A DNA stretch of 64,000 nucleotides from an uncultured Bacteroides sp. (GCA_949294185.1 CASFGA010000004.1:62001-126000), one strand, 5' to 3'. Positions 8,197 to 17,957 are shown, counted from the stretch's first letter. Translations and numbers: made by a program. The notes: generated from the letters alone by a model not told the origin.

Positions 8197-10557
8197 ATGT
8201 CATTCGTGCAATTGCTGAGGCTGATTGTGAGGAGCTGGTGGCGGAGCAAGCTTTTCGTCGTCATTTCCTTGGCAAGTCTGACGGTAGGAATCGCCTGTAC
8301 CTGCCTGCTTACGGCGTTTGTGCTTTATGAACGGAACGTTGAGGCGTACAATCCCAACCGCGAGCGCATATTCCGCCTTACGCAGGAGCTGCCTTATAAC
8401 GAACAGGATATGAACACGACTTTTGTTTTCGGCGGCCATGCGGCGGATGTGGTGGCTCCGTTTCCCGAAATCAAGTCATACGCCTGTACTTATGACACCG
8501 GTGAAATGCCTGCCTATCTGCGTGGAGAACAGTATTTGCTGGACAATGTATTGTGTGTTGACTCTACCTTCTTGCAGTTCTTCCCTTTTGAAACGCTCAA
8601 AGGGAATCTGCAAGAGGCGATTGTCCGTCCGGAAGGACTGGCGTTGAGTGAGGAGACGGCATTACGCTTGTTCGGTACGACAGACTGTGTGGGGCAGGAA
8701 ATGGAAGTGACACTTTGGGGAAAAGACCGTGCCGCCGTGCGTGTGATGGCGGTTTACCGCCAGCCTCCGCAGGGAATGGTGTATGCCGATGTGCTTGCCC
8801 CGCTGACAAACCGGACGAACGGAAATGTCTGCTACATTCTGCTGCGTGAGGGAACGGATGTGGAGGCTTTCCAAAAGCGGCTTTCCGAGACCCGACTGCC
8901 GGCTTTGTCGGGTGAAGGGAATTACAGAGCCGTCACACTCCGTGAGTCTTACCTTGATACCGATACGGGAGAGAGCAGCAGTGCCTGTGTTTCCCACCGC
9001 GAGCCCCTGTTGCTTACTGTGGGATGGCTTTCGGCGGTACTTGTACTGATTGTAGCCTGCTTCAACTATATCAGTCTGAACTTCTCTCGTTTGCTGAAGC
9101 AGGTACACATGCTGCGCGTGGAAACCCTGATGGGCGCAAGCCTGCGACAGATACGTGTCCAGCTTTTTACGGACACTTTCCTGCTTATCGGGGTTGCGTT
9201 CGTCTTTTCCCTGCTGCTGATGAGTGACCTGATGCGGTTTTTCAACCATGTGTTTTCGGCCCGCCTCACATTCGGTTACTTGTTTTCCCCTTATGTGCTG
9301 CCGTGGCTGCTGGGGTTTGTATTGCTTCTTGCCGTCATTCCTTCGGCATACATGAGCCATAAGGTGCATGCCTTGTCGGAAAGCTCTTACCGCCTGTTTT
9401 ATGTCGGGCGCAAGCGGCGTTATATTGTCGGTGCGCTTCAGATATTCCAGCTTGCAGTGTCTGTCGGACTGCTGAGTGCGTTTATGATTATCCGTGGGCA
9501 ACTGGATTTGATAGCGCGCGACGCGGAGCGTTTCGAGGGAGTTCTCGAGCTGGCATGCGATGATCCGTCGCTTCCACCCGTTGGAGCATGGGCGGAGGAG
9601 GTGCGCCGGTGGCCGGGAGTGGAGGCGGCCGTCGGTTCTCATTGCGGCATCTGGGGAGGAAGCGTTGCACTGGAAATTCCGGAAACGGGCGTGAAGGGAT
9701 TTCTCTGGTTGGATCTGTATCCTTGCACCTGGAATTTCCTTGACTTCTATCGGATAAAGATGGCAGACTCGGAGCAGGTGCGCCGCTCGGCGGCAGGTAC
9801 GGCTTTTCCGGCTGTGGTGAACGAAACTTTTGTCCGTCAGCTTGTCCCGGCGGGAGAAGACCCGACAGGACATCGGGTCGTGGATTATACGTATAGAGAC
9901 TTCGGAATGGGGACGGAATGGGTAATCGCAGGTGTGGTAGACGACTTTCGTAACCGCTCTTTGACGGACAAGATAACTCCTGCGGCGTTTCTTCTGCATG
10001 ACGGGATACCGTCGGAGTCTCATGTCTTGTGTGTAAGGCTGACGGATGAAAAGGCTGCGGGCAAGGTTCTGCCCCGTCTGCGTGCGAAATGGGAAGAGAT
10101 TTATCCAGGCAAGCCCTTTGTATACAAGGATGTGGAACAGATGTTTGTTGGTATGAGCGGGGATGTGATTTCTTTTTCCCGCATCCTGCTGGTATATGCG
10201 GTAATCAGCCTGTTGCTTACCCTGTTCGGACTGTTCGGTATCGTCCGTTATGCTGTCCGGATACGCTTGCGCGAAATCGGAATCCGCAAGATTCACGGTG
10301 CGTCTGTATGCCGTATTCTTTGGACATTGAGCCGTCCGTTTATGGTTTATCTGGCCGTGGCGTTCGTTGTGGCCTTTCCTGTCACGCTTTATGGAATGGG
10401 AATATGGTTGGAGCACTTTGAGTATCGTGTGTCTGTCATGCCGTCCCACTTTCTGTTGCCCTTGCTTTTTGTGGCTGCCGTCACGTTGCTGGTTGTTGTG
10501 GGAAACGGCTTTCGTGCCGCACATGCCAATCCCGTGGAAAGTATCAAGCGGGAGTAG
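8197..10557 (+). CDS. ABC transporter permease, FtsX/MacB type (786 aa)
   Basis: This permease starts 3 bases after the ATPase stop, so the two are almost certainly translated together. Layout is the same: an N-terminal helix from about 18-40, a MacB-PCD-like region, a central FtsX block, a second periplasmic region, and a final FtsX block with LREIGIRKIHGA near residue 690, a variant of the motif in its neighbours. It ends in NPVESIKRE, the usual basic tail of this family. The operon ends here; a 19-bp hairpin follows at 10588-10642. Substrate unknown. Confidence 0.92.
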   Translation: MSFVQLLRLIVRSWWRSKLFVVISLASLTVGIACTCLLTAFVLYERNVEAYNPNRERIFRLTQELPYNEQDMNTTFVFGGHAADVVAPFPEIKSYACTYDTGEMPAYLRGEQYLLDNVLCVDSTFLQFFPFETLKGNLQEAIVRPEGLALSEETALRLFGTTDCVGQEMEVTLWGKDRAAVRVMAVYRQPPQGMVYADVLAPLTNRTNGNVCYILLREGTDVEAFQKRLSETRLPALSGEGNYRAVTLRESYLDTDTGESSSACVSHREPLLLTVGWLSAVLVLIVACFNYISLNFSRLLKQVHMLRVETLMGASLRQIRVQLFTDTFLLIGVAFVFSLLLMSDLMRFFNHVFSARLTFGYLFSPYVLPWLLGFVLLLAVIPSAYMSHKVHALSESSYRLFYVGRKRRYIVGALQIFQLAVSVGLLSAFMIIRGQLDLIARDAERFEGVLELACDDPSLPPVGAWAEEVRRWPGVEAAVGSHCGIWGGSVALEIPETGVKGFLWLDLYPCTWNFLDFYRIKMADSEQVRRSAAGTAFPAVVNETFVRQLVPAGEDPTGHRVVDYTYRDFGMGTEWVIAGVVDDFRNRSLTDKITPAAFLLHDGIPSESHVLCVRLTDEKAAGKVLPRLRAKWEEIYPGKPFVYKDVEQMFVGMSGDVISFSRILLVYAVISLLLTLFGLFGIVRYAVRIRLREIGIRKIHGASVCRILWTLSRPFMVYLAVAFVVAFPVTLYGMGIWLEHFEYRVSVMPSHFLLPLLFVAAVTLLVVVGNGFRAAHANPVESIKRE

Positions 10558-10587
10558 ACGGCGGATTCTGCTGCATAAAGTTTTTTT

Positions 10588-10642
10588 CATGCCGTTCAAG
10601 GCCGGACTTTATACAGAGCAAAATCCGGTTTTGAGCGGCATG
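10588..10642. terminator. Hairpin at the end of the permease operon
   Basis: Arms 10588-10606 and 10624-10642 pair over 19 positions, allowing G-U pairs at three of them, around a 17-base loop. A modest T-rich stretch (attctttta) follows on the + strand. It lies between the convergent permease operon (+) and the RNA methyltransferase (-) and probably ends the + transcript; a role for the - transcript is also possible. Confidence 0.75.
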
Positions 10643-10671
10643 ATTCTTTTAGGGAAAGGCTGAAAAGATAT

Positions 10672-11424
10672 TTACAGCAGCTGGCGTCTGAACTCGGCAC
10701 AGACGATGGCCGTGGTTACCGCTACATTCAGCGATTCGCTTGTTTCGCATCCCGGCGGATAGTTGGGAACAAACAGGCGGCGGTTGATGAGCGAAGAGAT
10801 TTCGGGACTTATGCCGTTGCCTTCATTTCCCATTACAATGAGGCCGTGATCGGACAAACGCTGGGTGTAGATGTTGTCACCGTCGAGGAAAGTGCCGAAC
10901 ACTGGTTCGTCTTTCAGTGAGCGGATGAACGCTTTCAAGTCGCAATAATGCAGCCGCACGCGAGCAAGCGCTCCCATTGTGGCCTGCACAGTCTTGGGAT
11001 TAAAGGCATCGGCCGTTCCGATGGAGCAGAAAATGTGGCGGATGCCAAACCAGTCGGCCACTCGGATTATGGTGCCCAGATTGCCCGGATCCTGCACATT
11101 GTCCAAAGCAAGGCACAAGGAGCGGGATACCGCCCCGGCATCGAAGTCGTGGCTCGACAGTTCAAATACGGCAAGCACATCTTGAGGCGTTTTCAGCAGA
11201 CTGGCACGCGAGAGTTCCTCATGACTTACGCAGACGGTCTCTTCGGCGGACACATGCGGATGCTCTTCCAACCATCGGGAAGTGGCGGCCAAAAGCTTGC
11301 AGGCAAAGTGCCCGGACAAGTCTGCCACCAGTTTGTTGCCTTCGGCCAGAAACGCATTTTCTTCTTTACGGTATTTCTTCTGTTCCAGTGACCGGATATA
11401 TTTAATCTTGTTCTTGCTAAGCAT
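10672..11424 (-). CDS. SpoU/TrmH-family RNA 2'-O-ribose methyltransferase
   Basis: A 250-residue protein. It has an N-terminal substrate-binding domain (about 1-95) and a C-terminal SPOUT methyltransferase domain. The three family motifs are visible: motif 1 with Asn109 to Arg121 (DNVQDPGNLGTIIR), motif 2 VMGNEGNGIS near 198-207, and motif 3 with the SESLNVAVT segment near 229-237. It methylates a ribose 2'-hydroxyl in rRNA or tRNA using S-adenosylmethionine; which nucleotide cannot be decided here. It is transcribed alone, divergent from tamL, from a TAGCTTTG promoter element at 11463-11470. Confidence 0.92.
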   Translation of the reverse strand: MLSKNKIKYIRSLEQKKYRKEENAFLAEGNKLVADLSGHFACKLLAATSRWLEEHPHVSAEETVCVSHEELSRASLLKTPQDVLAVFELSSHDFDAGAVSRSLCLALDNVQDPGNLGTIIRVADWFGIRHIFCSIGTADAFNPKTVQATMGALARVRLHYCDLKAFIRSLKDEPVFGTFLDGDNIYTQRLSDHGLIVMGNEGNGISPEISSLINRRLFVPNYPPGCETSESLNVAVTTAIVCAEFRRQLL

Positions 11425-11462
11425 AATGTCTGATGAGAGGAAAAATAATCATATTTTAAGAA

Positions 11463-11470
11463 CAAAGCTA
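11463..11470 (-). promoter_or_regulatory. Candidate -7 promoter element for the RNA methyltransferase
   Basis: Reads TAGCTTTG on the minus strand, an exact fit to the Bacteroides TAnnTTTG consensus. It lies 39 bases before the start codon at 11424. Confidence 0.65.
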
Positions 11471-11493
11471 AGAAGATATTTTTAATTATTCTC

Positions 11494-11501
11494 TATCTTT
11501 G
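11494..11501 (+). promoter_or_regulatory. Candidate -7 promoter element for tamL
   Basis: Reads TATCTTTG, an exact TAnnTTTG match. Transcription from here would begin near 11506-11509, a short way before ATG 11533. The alternative GTG at 11527 is therefore not excluded, but ATG 11533 gives a cleaner signal peptide. Confidence 0.7.
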
Positions 11502-11532
11502 CAGATAAATTTGCATACTCCTGTCTGTGGAT

Positions 11533-13842
11533 ATGAAGAAAGCGGTTCATCATTTTGTTGGCTTGCTTGTTGGCATTCTGATGCTTAGCGGATGCTCTGT
11601 AAGCAAGTTCATTCCGGAGGGTCACTATTTGCTGGACGATGTGAAGATAGAGTCGGACAACAAGGAGGTGAAGTCTTCGCAGATGAACACCTATATCCGC
11701 CAGAAGCCGAATGCCAAGTGGTTCAGTCTGGTGAAGCTTCCCATGTATATCTACAGTGCGTCAGGCCGCGATTCCACAAAGTGGATGAACCGTTTTCTGC
11801 GGAAGTTGGGCGATGCGCCCCGTGTGTATGATCCGGAAGCGGCGGAAGAAAGCCGTAGCCAGATGGAGCAGGCTGTGCGTAACATGGGGTATATGAGTGC
11901 CAGTGTATCGCTGGAGGAGCGCATCAAGGGCAACAGGCTGAAGGCTCGTTACCGGATAAGGACGGGAGAACCTTATATCGTGGAGCATATCGCTTATGAT
12001 ATTTCTGATTTGAAGATACGCGATTATTGGGCGGAAGATTCTGCCCGTACTTTGCTGCATGAGGGGATGCGTCTTGATGTGAATGTGCTGGATGAAGAGC
12101 GGCAGCGGATTACACAATATCTCCAGAATCACGGCTATTATCGCTTCAACAAAGATTTCATTACCTTTCGTGCCGATACGATGATGAACACGCGGCGGGT
12201 CGATCTTACGATGAAGTTGCTGCCCTATCAGCGCAGAAAGACGGATACGCCCGAGCCGCATCGGCAGTATATGATGCGGAATGTCGGCTTTCTGCTTGAT
12301 GTGGATTTTGCGGAACTGTCTGCCGATGCCATCCGGGGGATGGATTCCATCCGCTCAGGCGGGGTCACGCTTTATTATCATGACAAGATGTTTTTGCGTC
12401 CGCATGTGATAACTGAATATAACCGGTTGAAAAGCGGAAGACTGTATAGCAACCGCGATGTGCAGAACACTTATTCAGACTTGGGGCGTCTGGGCATCTT
12501 GAAATATTCCAATATCCGCTTCCGGGAAGAACTGAAGGGAGATTCGGCTTATCTGGATGCGTTTGTCACGCTGCTGAAGCGGAAAAACAAGTCGGTGTCT
12601 TTTGAAATCGAAGGAACGAACTCGGCAGGTGATTTGGGAGCTGCGGCATCAGTCTCTTACACGCACCGCAATCTGTTTAAAGGTTCGGAAACGCTGACGC
12701 TGAAGCTGCGTGGCGCATACGAGGCGGTAAGCGGACTGGAAGGGTATGCCAACAGTAATTATATGGAGTATGCGTTTGAAGGCAGCCTGAACTTTCCGGA
12801 GTTTATGTTTCCTTTTCTCTCTTCCGATTTCAAGCGGCGCATACGTGCCACTTCGGAGGTCACGGTCAAGTACAACTGGCAGATCCGTCCGGAGTTTGAG
12901 CGTACGGTTGCCTCTGCGGGATGGAGCTACCGGTGGTCGAAACGCCGTGCAAACCACCGTTTCGATTTGCTGGACATCAACTATATCTATATGCCTTATC
13001 GGTCGGAGACTTTCCGTGAGTATCTTAACCTGATGGATGAGCGCAATCCGCTGCTTCGCTACAGTTACGAAGACCTGTTCATCGTGCGGATGGGATATAC
13101 CTATACGTATAATAGTTCGGGAGCTATGTCAAGCAAGACAGCTCTCCGCAATTCCTATTCCATACGCTTCAACATAGAAGAATCCGGCAACCTGCTTTAT
13201 GCCTTCTCGAAGATTGTCAACCGCCATCCCAAAAATGGAGAAGCCTTTCAGATGGCTAACATAGACTTTGCCCAATACGTGAAGATGGACTTTGATTATG
13301 CCAAGAATTTTATGATAGACGACCGCAATGCGTTGGTCTTTCATGTGGGGTTGGGTATTGCTTATCCTTACGGCAACTCGAAGAGCCTTCCGTTTGAAAA
13401 GCTTTATTTCTCTGGAGGGGCGAACAGTGTGCGTGGATGGAGTGTGCGTTCGTTGGGACCGGGCGGATATAAAGGGGATGCCAACAGTCTGGATTATGTG
13501 AATCATACGGGTGACATTAAATTGGATCTGAATCTGGAATACCGGACGCATTTGTTCTGGAAGCTGAACGGAGCGGCCTTTGTCGACACGGGTAATGTGT
13601 GGACAATCCGTTATCGGGAGATGCAGCCTGAAGGACTCTTTAAGTTCAACCGTTTTTACAAGCAGTTGGCTGTGGCTTACGGATTGGGTATCCGTTTTGA
13701 CCTTGACTTCCTGATCATCCGCTTTGATGGCGGAATGAAAGCCGTCAATCCGATGTATGAAGGAAAAGAGAGGTATCCCATTATTTCGCCGAACTTCAAG
13801 CGTGATTTCGCTTTCCATTTTGCTGTAGGTTATCCGTTCTGA
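11533..13842 (+). CDS. tamL: TamL-type outer-membrane assembly lipoprotein (BamA/TamA, Omp85 family)
   Basis: A 769-residue protein with a lipoprotein signal ending in LSGC (Cys21), then POTRA-like repeats in the N-terminal half and a C-terminal 16-strand-type Omp85 barrel. The barrel carries the VRGW signature (GANSVRGWSVRS) that sits in the barrel lumen in this family. In Bacteroidota the lipidated TamA relative, TamL, pairs with inner-membrane TamB to place proteins or lipids in the outer membrane. The frame is open from GTG 11527, but ATG 11533 is chosen because it begins with MKK and the lipobox falls at the normal distance. No tamB is in the window. It may also be described as a BamA-like surface antigen protein. 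Confidence 0.88.
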   Translation: MKKAVHHFVGLLVGILMLSGCSVSKFIPEGHYLLDDVKIESDNKEVKSSQMNTYIRQKPNAKWFSLVKLPMYIYSASGRDSTKWMNRFLRKLGDAPRVYDPEAAEESRSQMEQAVRNMGYMSASVSLEERIKGNRLKARYRIRTGEPYIVEHIAYDISDLKIRDYWAEDSARTLLHEGMRLDVNVLDEERQRITQYLQNHGYYRFNKDFITFRADTMMNTRRVDLTMKLLPYQRRKTDTPEPHRQYMMRNVGFLLDVDFAELSADAIRGMDSIRSGGVTLYYHDKMFLRPHVITEYNRLKSGRLYSNRDVQNTYSDLGRLGILKYSNIRFREELKGDSAYLDAFVTLLKRKNKSVSFEIEGTNSAGDLGAAASVSYTHRNLFKGSETLTLKLRGAYEAVSGLEGYANSNYMEYAFEGSLNFPEFMFPFLSSDFKRRIRATSEVTVKYNWQIRPEFERTVASAGWSYRWSKRRANHRFDLLDINYIYMPYRSETFREYLNLMDERNPLLRYSYEDLFIVRMGYTYTYNSSGAMSSKTALRNSYSIRFNIEESGNLLYAFSKIVNRHPKNGEAFQMANIDFAQYVKMDFDYAKNFMIDDRNALVFHVGLGIAYPYGNSKSLPFEKLYFSGGANSVRGWSVRSLGPGGYKGDANSLDYVNHTGDIKLDLNLEYRTHLFWKLNGAAFVDTGNVWTIRYREMQPEGLFKFNRFYKQLAVAYGLGIRFDLDFLIIRFDGGMKAVNPMYEGKERYPIISPNFKRDFAFHFAVGYPF

Positions 13843-13884
13843 TGACGAAGATGTGAAATTTATAAAGAAAAGACGATAAAAGAT

Positions 13885-14115
13885 ATGATTGACAAGAATG
13901 AACATCCTCAAGAATTGGCCGAACTGAAAGAATGGTTCGATCAACGCCGGCTGCCTGAAAGTCTGCAGTTGGATCAGGCAGTCTATATACCGGATTTGCC
14001 GGATACGATACTTCGGCTTTTTGAGCAGGCAGAGGTCTGTTATGATAATCCCAAGATGCAGGGCTGTATCTGTCTGCTGGAGCGCATCAGGGAAAAGTTG
14101 GGCGAGACTTCTTGA
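13885..14115 (+). CDS. Small conserved-looking hypothetical protein (76 aa)
   Basis: An acidic, helix-rich cytoplasmic protein with no signal peptide or membrane segment; two cysteines lie near the C-terminus (GCICLLERI). It starts 42 bases after tamL and could be transcribed with it. The reading frame has normal codon use for the region and a plausible purine-rich stretch upstream (aagaaaagacgataaaag). I do not recognise the family and assign no function. Confidence 0.75.
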   Translation: MIDKNEHPQELAELKEWFDQRRLPESLQLDQAVYIPDLPDTILRLFEQAEVCYDNPKMQGCICLLERIREKLGETS

Positions 14116-14209
14116 TTGAAAGTTGTTTCCCGGGCGTGTCAAATGTTTCCGGAGGAGCGGTGGAAAAAGATTTTGCACTGTCTTGTAAGTTGGAAAACAT
14201 AAAAGTGTA

Positions 14210-14217
14210 TATCTTTG
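14210..14217 (+). promoter_or_regulatory. Candidate -7 element almost touching the transporter start codon
   Basis: Reads TATCTTTG, an exact consensus match, only 4 bases before ATG 14222. Transcription would start at or within a few bases of the ATG, giving a leaderless or nearly leaderless mRNA unless translation begins further in. Confidence 0.55.
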
Positions 14218-14221
14218 CAGC

Positions 14222-15883
14222 ATGGAATGGCTATATAATTTGTTTTTTGAGCAGTCCGCCTTGCAGGCGGTCATCATCATGTCCCTGATAATATCCATCG
14301 GGTTGGGACTGGGAAAGATTCATGTATTCGGAGTCTCGCTGGGAGTTACTTTCGTATTCTTTACAGGAATATTGGCCGGGCATTTGGGCTTTGTCGTCGA
14401 CCCGCAGATGCTTTCTTATGCAGAAAGTTTCGGACTGGTATTGTTTGTCTATGCATTAGGACTTCAGGTTGGCCCGGGATTTTTCAGCTCTTTCCATCGC
14501 GGAGGATTTCAGTTGAATATGTTGGGATTGGGTGTTGTCTTGTTGGGCACACTGTTGGCAGTGGGACTGACATTCGTCACTCCTGTCGGGATATCTGATA
14601 TGGTGGGTATTCTTTGCGGAGCCACGACCAATACGCCGGCTCTTGGTGCCGCCCAACAGACACTGAAGCAGATGGGTGAACCGACAAGCGGGGCTGCTTT
14701 GAGTTGTGCCGTAACCTATCCTTTGGGAGTGGTGGGAGTGATTCTCGCCATTATCGCGATGAAGAAGCTTTTTGTTCGTCCGGCAGATATGGAGAGCCAT
14801 GAGCAGGATGACCCGAACCATACATATATCGCGGCTTTTCAGGTACAGAATCCGGCCATTTTCAATAAAAGCATTCAAGATATAGCCCATGCCGGTTATC
14901 CCCGGTTTGTCATTTCGCGCATCTGGCGTGATGGTTTGGTGAGTATTCCTACTTACGACAAGATATTGAAGGAGAATGACCGTCTGCTGGTGATTACTGC
15001 CGAAAAGGATGTTCCCGCTCTGACCATCTTGTTTGGTGAACAGGAGAAGCGTGACTGGAACAAAGAAGACATTGACTGGAATGCCATTGACAGTAAGTTG
15101 ATATCCAAGCATATCGTTGTTTCCCGTCCGGAGATTAACGGCAAGAAGCTCGGTTCGCTGCGCCTGCGCAATACGTATGGCATCAATATCAGCCGAGTGT
15201 TGCGTAGTGGCGTGAAATTGTTGGCTACTCCGGGACTGGTGCTTCAGATGGGCGACCGTCTGACAGTAGTAGGTGAAGCGGCTGCCATACAGAATGTGGA
15301 GAAAGTTTTGGGCAATACGGTCAAGACACTTCGCGACCCTAATCTTGCCTGTATTTTTGTAGGTATCGTACTTGGATTGGTTGTCGGTTCCATACCTATT
15401 GCCATTCCGGGCATCAGCTCACCCGTCAAGTTGGGACTGGCGGGCGGTCCTATCGTCATGGGCATTCTGATAGGAGCATACGGCCCGCGTTTCCATCTGG
15501 TGACCTATACTACCCGCAGTGCAAGTCTGATGTTGCGGGGTATCGGGCTGTCGCTTTATCTTGCCTGTCTGGGGATAGATGCCGGAGCACATTTCTTTGA
15601 AACGGTGATGCGTCCTGAAGGAGCATTGTGGATAGGCATCGGCTTTCTGATAACCTTCATTCCGGTGGTCATTATGGCGTTGGTATCTTTGCGATGCTTT
15701 CATCTTGATTTCGGAAACACCTGCGGCATGTTGTGCGGAAGCATGGCGAATCCTATGGCGCTTAATTATGCCAATGATATAATACCCAATGATAATCCCT
15801 CTGTAAGTTATGCTACGGTATATCCCTTAGGAATGTTTACAAGAGTGATTATCGCTCAAATAATATTGATGATATTCTTATAA
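14222..15883 (+). CDS. AspT/YidE-type membrane transporter with two RCK-C domains
   Basis: A 553-residue protein with about five membrane helices at each end and a central cytoplasmic part (about residues 185-370) that looks like two consecutive TrkA-C/RCK-C domains. Glycine-rich repeats at corresponding places in both halves (ILCGATTNTPALGAAQ and MLCGSMANPMALNYAN) are the inverted-repeat signature of the aspartate:alanine exchanger/YidE-YbjL family. The substrate of most members is unknown; amino-acid or organic-anion exchange is a guess from family. Its stop is 11 bases before fbp, so the two are probably co-transcribed. Confidence 0.88.
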   Translation: MEWLYNLFFEQSALQAVIIMSLIISIGLGLGKIHVFGVSLGVTFVFFTGILAGHLGFVVDPQMLSYAESFGLVLFVYALGLQVGPGFFSSFHRGGFQLNMLGLGVVLLGTLLAVGLTFVTPVGISDMVGILCGATTNTPALGAAQQTLKQMGEPTSGAALSCAVTYPLGVVGVILAIIAMKKLFVRPADMESHEQDDPNHTYIAAFQVQNPAIFNKSIQDIAHAGYPRFVISRIWRDGLVSIPTYDKILKENDRLLVITAEKDVPALTILFGEQEKRDWNKEDIDWNAIDSKLISKHIVVSRPEINGKKLGSLRLRNTYGINISRVLRSGVKLLATPGLVLQMGDRLTVVGEAAAIQNVEKVLGNTVKTLRDPNLACIFVGIVLGLVVGSIPIAIPGISSPVKLGLAGGPIVMGILIGAYGPRFHLVTYTTRSASLMLRGIGLSLYLACLGIDAGAHFFETVMRPEGALWIGIGFLITFIPVVIMALVSLRCFHLDFGNTCGMLCGSMANPMALNYANDIIPNDNPSVSYATVYPLGMFTRVIIAQIILMIFL

Positions 15884-15894
15884 AAGCATCTACT

Positions 15895-17892
15895 ATGAAA
15901 ACTGACAATCAGATTACCACCGAAATGATTCAGCGCGATCTCCGCTATCTGGAGCTGCTTTCGCATAATTTTCCTACGATAGCTGTGGCCAGTACGGAAA
16001 TCATTAATCTGGAAGCCATACTGAATCTGCCGAAAGGAACGGAACATTTCCTGGCCGACCTTCACGGAGAATATGAAGCTTTTCAGCACGTGTTGCGCAA
16101 TGCTTCGGGTGCAATCAAGCGCAAGGTGAACGAAATATTCGGGAATACTCTTCGCGAGGCGGAAAAGAAGGAGCTTTGTACATTGATTTATTATCCGGAG
16201 CAGAAATTGCAGTTGGTTAAGGAAACCGAAACAGATTTGGAAGACTGGTATGTCATTACACTCAACCAACTGGTGAAGGTCTGCCAGAATGTGTCGTCGA
16301 AATATACGCGCTCGAAAGTTCGGAAGGCACTTCCCGAGGAGTTTTCATACATCATTCAGGAGTTGCTTCATGAGAGCAGCATGGACCCTAACAAGCAAGC
16401 TTATATCAATGTAATCATCAGTACGATTATCGACACCTGCCGGGCGGATGACTTTATTGTGGCACTGTGTAATCTGATACAGCGGCTTACGATTGATACC
16501 TTACATATATTGGGTGATATCTTCGACAGGGGACCTGGGCCGCACATTATTATGGATACGCTTTGCAATTATCATAATTTCGATATCCAGTGGGGCAATC
16601 ACGATATCTTATGGATGGGAGCTGCGGCGGGCAATGACTGCAGTATCGCCAACGTGCTTCGTTTGGCTATGCGTTACGGTAATCTGCCGGCATTGGAAGA
16701 CGGATACGGCATCAATCTCCTGCCTCTTGCCACTTTTGCTATGGAAACCTATGCCAATGATCCTTGCGAACTGTTCGGCCCGAGGATGGACGAAGCCACA
16801 ACTCCTTATAATGACAAGACATTGCGCCTGATTGCTCAGATGCATAAAGCCATCAGCATCATTCAGTTCAAGTTAGAGGCAGAGATTATCCGCCGTCGTC
16901 CGGAGTTCAAGATGGAGAACCGCCTGTTGCTTCATCATATCGATTTCGAACGTAAGATGTTTGTTGCCGATGGTCGGGAATATGAGATGCGCGACTGCTA
17001 TCTGCCCACTGTGGATCCGGAAGATCCTTACCGTCTGACGGACGAAGAACGCGAAATCGTGATGAAGCTCCACAGTTCGTTTACCCGGAGTGAGAAGCTG
17101 CGCAAGCACATGAAATGTCTGTTCAGGTATGGCTGTATGTATAATGTATGCAATTCCAACCTGCTGTTTCATGCTTCCATGCCGCTCAATGAGGATGGAA
17201 CACTGAAAGAAATAGACATTTTAGGAAAGAAATATAAGGGAAAAGCCTTGCTGGATCGCGTAGGCCAGCTTATCCGCACTGCTTATTTTTCTGAGAACAA
17301 CGGCGAAGAGAGAAACTTTGCACTCGATTATCTCTGGTATTTGTGGTGTGGTCCGGACTCTCCTGCTTTCGACAAGAGCAAGATGGCGACATTTGAACGT
17401 TATTTCCTGTTGGATAAGGAGACACACAAGGAAGTGAAGGGGAATTACTATACTTTGCGTGACAGGGAAGATATTTGCGACATGATTTTGGATGAATTCG
17501 GTGTAGAGGGCGAACATCGTCACATCATCAACGGGCATGTGCCGGTAAAGGCCGGTAAAGGCGAGAAGCCTATCAAGGCGAACGGTAAGCTGATGGTTAT
17601 CGACGGTGGATTCTCAAAAGCTTATCAGCCGGAAACAGGTATAGCCGGATATACGTTGGTTTATCATTCGCGCGGATTCCAACTGGTGCAGCATGAGCCG
17701 TTCACCTCGACCCAGAAAGCCATTGAAGAAGGGCAGGATATCAAGTCCACCACCCAGATTGTAGAGATGAGCAGCAAGCGCATGATGGTGAAAGACACAG
17801 ACAAGGGGCGTGAACTGATGGTGCAGATAGGAGATTTGAAGAAGCTTCTGGCGGCCTATCGGTTGGGGATAGTCAAGGAGAAGTCTTTATAG
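15895..17892 (+). CDS. fbp: Fructose-1,6-bisphosphatase, class III
   Basis: A 665-residue enzyme that hydrolyses fructose-1,6-bisphosphate to fructose-6-phosphate in gluconeogenesis. Its length and sequence fit the Firmicutes-type class III enzyme, which is also the Bacteroides form. Metallophosphoesterase metal motifs are visible: FLADLHGEYEAF near 51-62, GDIFDRGPGPH near 207-217, GNHDI near 233-237 and HIINGHVP near 543-550. It follows the transporter by 11 bases and precedes a strong convergent terminator. Confidence 0.97.
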   Translation: MKTDNQITTEMIQRDLRYLELLSHNFPTIAVASTEIINLEAILNLPKGTEHFLADLHGEYEAFQHVLRNASGAIKRKVNEIFGNTLREAEKKELCTLIYYPEQKLQLVKETETDLEDWYVITLNQLVKVCQNVSSKYTRSKVRKALPEEFSYIIQELLHESSMDPNKQAYINVIISTIIDTCRADDFIVALCNLIQRLTIDTLHILGDIFDRGPGPHIIMDTLCNYHNFDIQWGNHDILWMGAAAGNDCSIANVLRLAMRYGNLPALEDGYGINLLPLATFAMETYANDPCELFGPRMDEATTPYNDKTLRLIAQMHKAISIIQFKLEAEIIRRRPEFKMENRLLLHHIDFERKMFVADGREYEMRDCYLPTVDPEDPYRLTDEEREIVMKLHSSFTRSEKLRKHMKCLFRYGCMYNVCNSNLLFHASMPLNEDGTLKEIDILGKKYKGKALLDRVGQLIRTAYFSENNGEERNFALDYLWYLWCGPDSPAFDKSKMATFERYFLLDKETHKEVKGNYYTLRDREDICDMILDEFGVEGEHRHIINGHVPVKAGKGEKPIKANGKLMVIDGGFSKAYQPETGIAGYTLVYHSRGFQLVQHEPFTSTQKAIEEGQDIKSTTQIVEMSSKRMMVKDTDKGRELMVQIGDLKKLLAAYRLGIVKEKSL

Positions 17893-17918
17893 GCGGATGT
17901 CTCCTCTGCATAAAAAAT

Positions 17919-17957
17919 CATTCCAAGCTGTGTAAAGCCTTTACGCAGCCTGGAATG
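17919..17957 (-). terminator. Strong intrinsic terminator of the rbr-perR unit
   Basis: Arms 17919-17937 and 17939-17957 pair over 19 positions with one A-C mismatch and one G-U pair. On the minus strand the stem is followed directly by a run of Ts (ATTTTTTA), the classic intrinsic form. It lies between convergent fbp and rbr and could also slow + strand transcription. Confidence 0.88.

Noticed and set aside
8662..10599. Long minus-strand open frame (645 codons) opposite a permease
   Set aside because: Same shadow pattern as above; the + strand gene has clear FtsX motifs and operon context.
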